Source: Lactobacillaceae bacterium AF64-9pH9TA | GTDB lineage: Bacteria > Bacillota > Bacilli > Lactobacillales > Lactobacillaceae | NCBI GenBank assembly: GCA_027681045.1 | Contig: JAQDCK010000015.1 | Coordinates: 609-31,320 of the forward strand | Reading direction: 5' to 3' | Length of the DNA stretch: 30,712 bases | Shown: piece after piece, positions 25,529 to 30,712 of the stretch | How positions within the stretch are numbered: position 1 is the first letter of the stretch | How the letters are laid out: each line of letters opens with the position of its first letter | Notes under the pieces: model-generated | The model's database searches: none | Told to the model about the DNA's origin: nothing | The model's input: the letters and a program-made list of their open reading frames with translations, nothing else | Made by a program: the position numbers and the translations under genes

Positions 25529-26602
25529 ATGAGCATCAAAAAGTGGGCCGTTCTGGCCCTTTTTTGCGGCGTACTTTTGACAGGCTGCAGCAAGCAGACC
25601 GCGTCAAAAGAAGCAAGCAATAGTTCAAATAAAAGCAGTCAGAGTAGCAAGTCTAGCGCTAAAAAGACCAGCAAAGCTTCGTCAAGTTCAGCTAAAGCAG
25701 TAAAACTGAACGCGGCAAAACTGACGCCGCAGGAAAGCGGTAGCTTGATTACGCTTTACTGTGCTGACCGATTTGGCGGGGAATGGGCTAATTTGCTTCA
25801 AGCTGGGCAAAATAGCTCTTTAACCATTACCTTGCACAAGACCAGCGATTACGAATTTAAGCAGCCAGGCAGCGGCTATGCATATGAAGCCGCGGCGTCC
25901 GGGCAAACAGGGACGACCTACTATACTCTCAGCGACAGCACTTTTTACTTCTACCAAGGAGTAAAAGTAGCGGGCAGTGGCAGCTTTTTGGGCCAGGCAA
26001 CTAAGCAGGAAATGGCTGACTATATCGGCAAAAAAGGCCAGCTGACGGAATTCAAGCAGCTGGCTAAGAAAGTCCAGATCGTGGATAAGTCTGGTCAAAC
26101 TCAGCGCCTGTCTGACGGGCGGAGCGGCTACTTTACCATCCCTACTGAAATGCAGGGGACCTGGTATTCTGCAAGCAACTATGATGATGAGACAACGCAT
26201 TCTAAGTACGTCTTTGGCCAAAGTACAATTTTTAGCCAGGATGACAAGTATGATACAAAGGGAACTACAACCACCCTGTACACGCGGGCTGCTAATTATA
26301 AAGCACCAGATCATCCATCCGAAGAACAAATAAAGCGGGCAGAAGGCTGGGGCTTGCCGAAAATAGTTCAGTATAAGGGAATTAACTATCTAAACGTCAT
26401 GGGCTGGTACCAAGGCGCTGGTGATGGTGAATATTTCGCAGTTCATACTGAAGAAATTGACGGAAATGACGTTCAAGTTTTGGTACTTGCTGGCGGTGCT
26501 GGTATTTGGGTCGATGGAATTGCCTACCGCAGCCAGGCAATGGCGGAAAAGATGCAAGATCAACGATTTGATGATCTAAATTACTCTGATTCGGACAATT
26601 AA
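25529..26602 (+). CDS. Lipoprotein of unknown function
   Basis: The 357-residue protein starts with a lipoprotein signal peptide (MSIKKWAVLALFCGVLLTGC), with lipobox LTGC and lipidated Cys20. A Ser/Lys-rich, flexible linker (about 21-62) follows. The outer domain (about 65-357) is rich in aromatic and small residues (GTTYYTLSDSTFYFYQG, GWYQGAGDGEYFAVH), suggesting a beta-rich fold, but I do not recognise its family. ATG 25529 follows AAGGAAA; the GTG at 25499 would put residues before the signal peptide. It would be processed by LspA. The codons are somewhat more AT-rich than in its neighbours. It ends at a strong terminator. Confidence 0.85.
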   Translation: MSIKKWAVLALFCGVLLTGCSKQTASKEASNSSNKSSQSSKSSAKKTSKASSSSAKAVKLNAAKLTPQESGSLITLYCADRFGGEWANLLQAGQNSSLTITLHKTSDYEFKQPGSGYAYEAAASGQTGTTYYTLSDSTFYFYQGVKVAGSGSFLGQATKQEMADYIGKKGQLTEFKQLAKKVQIVDKSGQTQRLSDGRSGYFTIPTEMQGTWYSASNYDDETTHSKYVFGQSTIFSQDDKYDTKGTTTTLYTRAANYKAPDHPSEEQIKRAEGWGLPKIVQYKGINYLNVMGWYQGAGDGEYFAVHTEEIDGNDVQVLVLAGGAGIWVDGIAYRSQAMAEKMQDQRFDDLNYSDSDN

Positions 26603-26624
26603 ACATAACCGAAAATTAAAGCAA

Positions 26625-26668
26625 AACAGCGCCAGCAGGAAAAATCTGCTGGCGCTGTTATTTTTTAT
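26625..26668 (+). terminator. Terminator after the lipoprotein gene
   Basis: A perfect 13-bp stem (26626-26638 with 26646-26658) with a 7-base loop is followed by TATTTTTTAT. Confidence 0.92.
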
Positions 26669-26681
26669 CTTCAACAAAGTC

Positions 26682-26722
26682 AAAAAATACCCTGGAAGCC
26701 GCGATCAACAACTTCCAGGGTT
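26682..26722 (-). terminator. Terminator of the serC-serA operon
   Basis: A 10-bp stem (26689-26698 with 26712-26721) is followed on the minus strand by TATTTTTT. It lies 43 bases beyond the serA stop codon. Confidence 0.85.
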
Positions 26723-26764
26723 TGTTTCAATGGTAAGGATAGAGAGTCAAAGCTTAAAATTCAG

Positions 26765-27940
26765 TTATTTCTTGTGGGTCAAGAATCTGACGCGGGTAAC
26801 AGCCGGGATCTTTTCCAGGTTGGCCACCACCTCGTCTTGGGTCGTCTGGTCGATTTCATCGATGTCGATCATGGTGTAGGCGTACTTGTCCTTGGCCTTG
26901 TTGACCAGGTTTTCAATGTTGATGCCCTGGTTGGCCAGGTAAGTAGAAATTTGCCCGATCATGTTTGGAATGTTCTTGTGAATCAAAGTAATCCGGTGGT
27001 CGCTTTCAAACGGTGCAGACACGTTTGGCAGGTTGACTGAGTTAATAATGTTCCCAGTTTCCAAAAATTCAATGGTTTGCTTTGCCGCCATCCGGGCACA
27101 GTTAATTTCTGCTTCAATCGTTGATCCGCCGATGTGGGGCATGATGACGATGTCGTCATTGTGCAAAATCATGGCATCGCTGAAGTCAGTGTAGTACTTG
27201 CCCAAGCGGTGTTCTGCCAAAGCCTCAACGACGGCCTTGTTGTCAACAATCCCCAGACGGGCAAAATTAAGCAAGATAGTATTTGGCTTCATCTGCGCGA
27301 TCTTGGCATCAGCGATCAAACCGGTCGTTTCTTCATTCTTTGGCACGTGGACGGTCACAAAGTCCGCGTCCTTAACGGCGTCGGCAATGCTGGTGGCCCG
27401 CTTGATATGGTCTGACAAGCGCCATGCGGCTTCAACAGTCAAGTATGGGTCGTAGCCGACAACTTTCATCCCCAAATTAAGGCAGGCATTAGCTACCAAA
27501 GAACCGATGTGGCCTAAACCAATTACAGCCACCGTCTTGCCTAACAGCTCAGTCCCGTTGAAACTGGTCTTTTCCTTTTCCGTCCGCAAGGTGATGTCCG
27601 CGCCCGGCTTGGCGTTAGCTGACCAGTTAGCGGCAGCGACAATATTCCGGCTGGCAATGATCATGGAAGCCAGAACCAATTCCTTAACGGCATTGGCGTT
27701 GCCGCCCGGGGTGTTGAAAACAACAGTCCCGTTTTCCAAGGCCTTGTCCAAAGGCACATTGTTGTAGCCGGCCCCGCAGCGGGCGATAGCCTTCAAATTA
27801 TCTGGAAATTCGTGGTCATGGAGGTCAACTGATCTGATCAGGTAGGCATCTGGATTGTCAGTTTGGTTGATCCGGTAATTGTCGCCGAATTCGGCTAAGC
27901 CTTCTTTAGCAATGGCATTGTAAGTTTTAATTTGGTACAT
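26765..27940 (-). CDS. serA: D-3-phosphoglycerate dehydrogenase with ACT domain
   Basis: The 391-residue enzyme catalyses the first step of serine synthesis, 3-phosphoglycerate to 3-phosphohydroxypyruvate with NAD. The Rossmann motif GLGHIG is at 141-146, with D164 for NAD. R228 (NFARLG) and H269 (MPHIGGST) are the catalytic Arg and His. A C-terminal ACT domain (about 318-391, RITLIHKNIPNMIGQISTYL) probably binds serine for feedback control. The usual catalytic Glu between Arg and His is not evident: the segment reads TDFSDAMIL. AAGGA precedes ATG 27940. It lies 18 bases after serC. Confidence 0.93.
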   Translation of the reverse strand: MYQIKTYNAIAKEGLAEFGDNYRINQTDNPDAYLIRSVDLHDHEFPDNLKAIARCGAGYNNVPLDKALENGTVVFNTPGGNANAVKELVLASMIIASRNIVAAANWSANAKPGADITLRTEKEKTSFNGTELLGKTVAVIGLGHIGSLVANACLNLGMKVVGYDPYLTVEAAWRLSDHIKRATSIADAVKDADFVTVHVPKNEETTGLIADAKIAQMKPNTILLNFARLGIVDNKAVVEALAEHRLGKYYTDFSDAMILHNDDIVIMPHIGGSTIEAEINCARMAAKQTIEFLETGNIINSVNLPNVSAPFESDHRITLIHKNIPNMIGQISTYLANQGINIENLVNKAKDKYAYTMIDIDEIDQTTQDEVVANLEKIPAVTRVRFLTHKK

Positions 27941-27958
27941 GAGGAATCCTTTCGAAAA

Positions 27959-29041
27959 TTAGTGCTTGGCGTCAAAATCTTTAATAAAGTTGCAGAGGGC
28001 CTGAACCCCTTCCAGCGGCATGGCGTTGTAGATGCTTGCCCGCATCCCGCCAACTAGGCGGTGGCCCTTCAAATTAAGGAGCTCGTGGTCGGTTGCCTCT
28101 TTGACAAACTCAGCATCCAGGTCCGGATCTCCGCTGACAAAAGGCACGTTCATGATTGACCGGCTGTCTGGATCAACCTTGCTCTCAAAATTCTTGGACT
28201 CAGCCAGGCAGTTATAAAGGAGCTTGGCCTTTTCCTGGTTGATGGCTTCAATGCCGGCCACGCCGCCTTTTTCCTTGAGCCACTTAAGGGCCAGGCCAGC
28301 CACGTAAATTTGGAAGACTGGCGGGGTGTTCAAGGCTGACTCTTTCTTAGCTTCAGTAGCAAAATCAAAGAATCCAGGCAGGTCATCATGCTTAACCAAA
28401 AGGTCCTTTCTGATGACCAAAACGGTCAAGCCGGCAGGGGCCAGGTTCTTTTGCGCCCCGGCATAGATAACAGCGAACTTGCTGAAGTCGTATTCCTGGC
28501 CCAGGAAATTTGATGAAGCGTCAGCTACCAGCGGGATGTCAGTTTTAGGAATTTGGTCGTCTCTGTAGGCCGTCCCCATAATGGTGTTGTTGGTCGTGAT
28601 ATGAAGGTAGTCGTAGTCTTGGTCAAATTCAGTTGGAATTTCAGGAACAGCAGTGTAATTGTTGCCCTTAGCGCTAGCTACGATATCAACGGTTAGGCCT
28701 GGCACTTTAGCAGCGTCTTCAGCTGCTCTTTGGGCCCAGTGGCCGCTGTCTACGACGGCGATCCGGTGGTACTTGCGGGCCAGGTTCAAAGGAATTGTGG
28801 TGAACTGCTGGGTTGCCCCGCCGGTCAAGAAGAGGACGTCGTATTCAGCAGGATCCAGCTTCATGAGTTCCAGGAGGTTGGACTTGGTTTCCGCGCAGAG
28901 GTCCTTGTAGAGGGCTGACCGGTGGGAGATTTCAATGACGCTCATGCCGCTGTGGGCGTAATCAGGCAAGTCTTGTTTGATTTGGGCAATGACTTCGACC
29001 GGCAGCATGGCTGGACCAGCCGCGAAATTGTAGCATGTCAT
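27959..29041 (-). CDS. serC: Phosphoserine aminotransferase
   Basis: The 360-residue PLP enzyme transaminates 3-phosphohydroxypyruvate to phosphoserine using glutamate. It starts MTCYNFAAGPAMLP, the family N-terminus. SGMSVIEISHRS (31-42), the cofactor-loop TGGATQQF (73-80) and the PLP lysine K198 in YAGAQKNLAPAG are clear. I chose ATG 29041, preceded by AAAGGA. The longer frame to 29104 runs into the upstream terminator hairpin and is not credible. It is the first structural gene of serC-serA, with the leader region described separately. Confidence 0.95.
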   Translation of the reverse strand: MTCYNFAAGPAMLPVEVIAQIKQDLPDYAHSGMSVIEISHRSALYKDLCAETKSNLLELMKLDPAEYDVLFLTGGATQQFTTIPLNLARKYHRIAVVDSGHWAQRAAEDAAKVPGLTVDIVASAKGNNYTAVPEIPTEFDQDYDYLHITTNNTIMGTAYRDDQIPKTDIPLVADASSNFLGQEYDFSKFAVIYAGAQKNLAPAGLTVLVIRKDLLVKHDDLPGFFDFATEAKKESALNTPPVFQIYVAGLALKWLKEKGGVAGIEAINQEKAKLLYNCLAESKNFESKVDPDSRSIMNVPFVSGDPDLDAEFVKEATDHELLNLKGHRLVGGMRASIYNAMPLEGVQALCNFIKDFDAKH

Positions 29042-29061
29042 AAGTGGTAAATTCCTTTCCG

Positions 29062-29101
29062 AAAAAACAAAGGGCACCCGCCTTGCGTGAGTGCCCTTTG
29101 T
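29062..29101 (-). terminator. Attenuator terminator in front of serC
   Basis: On the minus strand, ACAAAGGGCAC (29101 to 29091) pairs perfectly with GTGCCCTTTGT (29077 to 29067) over 11 bp, followed at once by TTTTTT. It lies after the leader peptide gene and 21 bases before the serC start codon, so it must be bypassed for serC-serA expression. Confidence 0.88.
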
Positions 29102-29104
29102 CAT

Positions 29105-29183
29105 GAGATGTTATGTTGGAGTTGTTGTTTCGGCCTCACTGTTTTAAACTGTTCTGAAGGCCATCACAAATCGCAGCCTTCTT
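29105..29183 (-). promoter_or_regulatory. Alternative RNA pairings of the serC-serA attenuator
   Basis: Minus-strand segments compete for partners. CTTCTT within the Ser codons (29195-29190) can pair with AAGAAG at the leader stop (29183-29178). GAAGGC (29181-29176) can pair with GCCTTC (29161-29156). GGCCT (29162-29158) can pair with AGGCC (29136-29132). GTGAG (29139-29135) can pair with CTCAC (29091-29087) at the terminator arm and loop. This chain is what a ribosome-position switch needs. The last link is weak, at 5 bp. Confidence 0.55.
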
Positions 29184-29250
29184 AAGTGGAAGAAGACTGG
29201 GAGGAGGAAAAAAGTGTATCTTGCATTTGTTCAATCTGTAAGGTAAACAT
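29182..29250 (-). CDS. Serine-rich leader peptide of the serC-serA operon
   Basis: A 22-codon reading frame starts at ATG 29250, eight bases after a strong AAAGGAG (29259-29265), and ends at TAA 29184-29182. It begins MFTLQIEQMQ and ends FSSSQSSST, with Ser codons TCC TCC TCC, CAG, TCT TCT TCC. Six serines within seven codons next to the stop, ahead of competing hairpins and a terminator before serine biosynthesis genes, is the layout of his/trp/thr-type leader peptides. Stalling for lack of Ser-tRNA would favour transcription of serC-serA. The peptide itself is too short for a structural role. It could be chance, but the promoter, Shine-Dalgarno and terminator argue against that. Confidence 0.78.
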   Translation of the reverse strand: MFTLQIEQMQDTLFSSSQSSST

Positions 29251-29280
29251 TTTTTTCGCTCCTTTCGTGTGATTAAATTT

Positions 29281-29308
29281 ATTATAAGCCTAAAATTAGA
29301 AATGTCAA
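29281..29308 (-). promoter_or_regulatory. Promoter of the serC-serA leader
   Basis: On the minus strand, consensus TTGACA (29308-29303) and TATAAT (29286-29281) are spaced by 16 bases. Transcription would start near 29274, just upstream of the leader peptide Shine-Dalgarno. The -35 lies within the plus-strand promoter region of the histidine phosphatase gene. Confidence 0.85.
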
Positions 29309-29325
29309 CGGACTTCTAATTTTTG

Positions 29326-29331
29326 TATAAT
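29326..29331 (+). promoter_or_regulatory. -10 element of the histidine phosphatase gene
   Basis: A TATAAT lies 54 bases before the start codon. The position 17 bases upstream (29303-29308) coincides with the opposing serC leader -35 and is a poor -35 in this direction (TGTCAA). The two divergent promoters therefore overlap. Confidence 0.5.
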
Positions 29332-29385
29332 ATTTCTTAGCGAAGAAAAGAGAAAAAGAAAATTTAGAAACAATGGAGGAAGCGC

Positions 29386-30009
29386 ATGACCACATTCTAC
29401 TTTATCCGGCACGGGCAAACTTTTGCCAACAAGGCGGGTTTGAAGCAGGGGACTATCAATACTCCTAACACTTACTTGACTGACCTGGGCAAGGAGCAGG
29501 CCCAAAAACTGGCCGACCAGTTTGATATCAGCAATTTCGACCGCCTTTTCGTTTCTCCCTTGGTCAGAACCAAGCAGACAGCGGAAATTTTGAACCAAAA
29601 GGCGGGCTTGCCGGTTGAAATAGACGACCGCCTGCTGGAAATTTCCTACGGGGACTGGGACGGGCAAAAGAACAGCGAATTGATGGCTGAATACTCGAAT
29701 TACTTTTCTCCCCTGGTCAATGACGTGACGGAAGACTACGTGCAGGCAGCCCCAAAGGCGGAAAGCTTCGCCCACGTGGAAATGCGGACCGCTCAATTCG
29801 TCGAGGAAGTCAGCCAGAAGTATCCAGAAGACCAGATCGTGGTAGTGACCCACGGCTTCACGGTCAGATCTTTTGCCATTAATGCCACGGGCGGGAAGGG
29901 CCTGCAGATCCTGGAACCAGACAACTGCTCCGTCACCAAGATCCTGGTTGACCCCTTGTCATTTAAACAGCACCTGGTCTACTACAACCGGACAGTGACT
30001 GCTTTTTAG
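29386..30009 (+). CDS. Histidine phosphatase family protein (phosphoglycerate mutase-like)
   Basis: The 207-residue protein has the complete histidine phosphatase site: FIRHGQT (R8, nucleophile H9), R61 in SPLVRTKQTAEIL, E85 in LLEISYGDWDG, and H156 in VVTHGFTV. It is too short for a dPGM glycolytic mutase, so it is probably a phosphatase of a small metabolite. It diverges from serC-serA across overlapping promoters. No serB-type gene is in the window, so phosphoserine phosphatase is a reasonable guess but not shown. GGAGGA precedes ATG 29386. Confidence 0.88.
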   Translation: MTTFYFIRHGQTFANKAGLKQGTINTPNTYLTDLGKEQAQKLADQFDISNFDRLFVSPLVRTKQTAEILNQKAGLPVEIDDRLLEISYGDWDGQKNSELMAEYSNYFSPLVNDVTEDYVQAAPKAESFAHVEMRTAQFVEEVSQKYPEDQIVVVTHGFTVRSFAINATGGKGLQILEPDNCSVTKILVDPLSFKQHLVYYNRTVTAF

Positions 30010-30030
30010 CAAGATATTCTCGTATAGAAA

Positions 30031-30061
30031 AACGGAACCGCTTGGTTCCGTTCTTTTATTT
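30031..30061 (+). terminator. Terminator after the histidine phosphatase gene
   Basis: The perfect 9-bp stem AACGGAACC / GGTTCCGTT (30031-30039, 30044-30052) has a GCTT loop and is followed by a T-rich run. Confidence 0.88.
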
Positions 30062-30101
30062 GATCTTTAATCGACAGAATTTAAAGTATCCAGCATGTTC
30101 C

Positions 30102-30215
30102 TCAACATTGATGGTGGACTTTTTCAATCATGAAGTTGATGTCCCGGTTGGCGTAAACCGTCGTCTCACCGGATTGGTAAGTTTTTGTATTATGCTTCAC
30201 TTCAATAAGTGCCAT
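30102..30215 (-). pseudogene. N-terminal remnant of an ABC transporter ATP-binding protein
   Basis: From ATG 30215 the frame reads MALIEVKHNTKTYQSGETTV and continues to DINFMIEK, then VHHQC and a TGA. This is the usual first 32 residues of a LolD/MacB-type ABC ATPase, just before the Walker A loop, which is absent. Everything after that point is missing, so this is a 37-codon stump of a lost export ATPase. The surrounding bases 30060-30101 show nothing recognisable. Confidence 0.65.
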
Positions 30216-30233
30216 GATAGCTTACTTTAGCCA

Positions 30234-30268
30234 TAAAAAAGAGCGTGCCGGAAAATGGCCACGCTCTT
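30234..30268 (-). terminator. Terminator after the nitroreductase remnant
   Basis: AAGAGCGTG (30268-30260 on the minus strand) pairs with CACGCTCTT (30247-30239) over 9 bp, followed by TTTTTT. It lies 43 bases past the remnant's stop codon. Confidence 0.85.
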
Positions 30269-30310
30269 ACAAGTTGCTGACAAATTAATGATGAGAGCAA
30301 CTCTTGCCGG

Positions 30311-30697
30311 TTAAATTTCGTTGATGCCGATCCGGTCCAGCTTCTGGTCGCGGATGGTCAGTTCTTCTTCAGTTTCCCCGAGACCAACCCCGCAGACCGG
30401 CATGAAGCCAGCTGGCAGGTCCAGCTTCATAACTGTTTCCGGGTGAGCGGCCAAGGCAGCTGCCGCGCCAAAGAGGTAGCAGGCCCCCAGGCCCTTGTTT
30501 TCAGCAGCCAAAACCATGTTGTGGGCAATAATCCCGGCACTGGCATAAGCCATCTCGTCCTGCTCTTTGGCAGAGACCAAAATTAAGGTCGGCACCCCAT
30601 ACAAGGGATGGGATTCCAGATCGCCAAACATCATGGCTGCTTCTTGGTCGATTTCCTTCAAAAGCTTGGTTCTATGATAAATCCTGTTGATAGATTT
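30311..30697 (-). pseudogene. Nitroreductase-family protein, N-terminally truncated
   Basis: The minus-strand frame contains the middle and end of an FMN-dependent nitroreductase: YGVPTLILVSA, then AGIIAHNMVLAAENKGLGACYLFGA and a C-terminal PVCGVGLGE. The first 60 or so residues, which carry the RRS/R FMN-phosphate contacts, are missing. Upstream the frame stays open only for 12 more codons to an in-frame TAG (30700-30698) and has no ATG; the TTG at 30661 has no good position in the fold. It therefore looks like a remnant, although a frameshift just beyond the window edge could make it longer. The retained part has no internal stops. Confidence 0.65.
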
Positions 30698-30712
30698 CTA
30701 TGATATTCTATC

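Noticed and set aside
29105..29280. T-box riboswitch upstream of serC
   Set aside because: I looked for the T-box sequence (AGGGTGGNACCGCG) and Stem I features on the minus strand and found neither. The region instead holds a leader peptide gene with its own Shine-Dalgarno.
1..30712. Insertion sequences, prophage, CRISPR arrays and tRNA genes
   Set aside because: I saw no transposase motif, terminal repeat pair, regularly spaced repeat or tRNA-like fold in the window.

Overview
The window looks like chromosome of a low-iron, fermentative Lactobacillales species, most likely Lactobacillus delbrueckii. The evidence is a G+C near 50% with GC-rich third codon positions, a 333-residue D-2-hydroxyacid dehydrogenase of the type I know from L. 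bulgaricus, lactobacillus-style gene order, and several gene remnants typical of that shrinking genome. I ran no database search, so family assignments rest on motifs and remembered family sequences.

Layout. 1-2304 (+): the last codons of asnS, a terminator, dnaD, nth (an endonuclease III without its Fe-S cluster cysteines) and a Cof-type HAD phosphatase. 2311-5886 (-): an alpha/beta-hydrolase remnant, a D-2-hydroxyacid dehydrogenase and an S9 peptidase. 6019-8950 (-): the recU-pbp1A operon. 9111-15285 (+): ypsA-like, gpsB, the RNase P RNA gene, a THUMP-domain RNA methyltransferase, a metallophosphoesterase, and a small membrane protein overlapping fhs (formate-THF ligase). 15297-20913 (+): lspA, rluD, then a tightly packed carA-carB-like pair. 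21014-22638 (+): a UPF0237 (ACT)/UPF0210 pair. 22706-24397 (-): rqcH/fbpA. 24595-26602 (+): degV and an unrecognised lipoprotein. 26765-29041 (-): serC-serA. 29386-30009 (+): a histidine phosphatase. 30102-30697 (-): remnants of an ABC ATPase and a nitroreductase.

Two things stand out. First, the carA-carB-like genes are full length and uninterrupted, yet the residues of the glutaminase site (Cys and His) and of both ATP-grasp sites (the E-x-N-P-R motifs and the phosphate loops) are replaced. They sit next to rluD, where the pyr operon starts in many Firmicutes, and look like a conserved pseudoenzyme complex or one caught in decay. Second, serC-serA is preceded on the minus strand by a strong promoter, a Shine-Dalgarno, a 22-codon leader peptide with six serine codons near its end, a chain of mutually exclusive pairings and a strong intrinsic terminator. 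That is the architecture of ribosome-mediated (leader-peptide) attenuation sensing Ser-tRNA, where a T-box would be expected in this group.

Smaller points: fhs is preceded by a PurBox-like site about 75 bases upstream of the inferred start of transcription, which fits formate use for purine synthesis. The histidine phosphatase diverging from serCA is a candidate for the missing phosphoserine phosphatase step. Four promoters share the extended -10 element TGCTATA(A/C)T.
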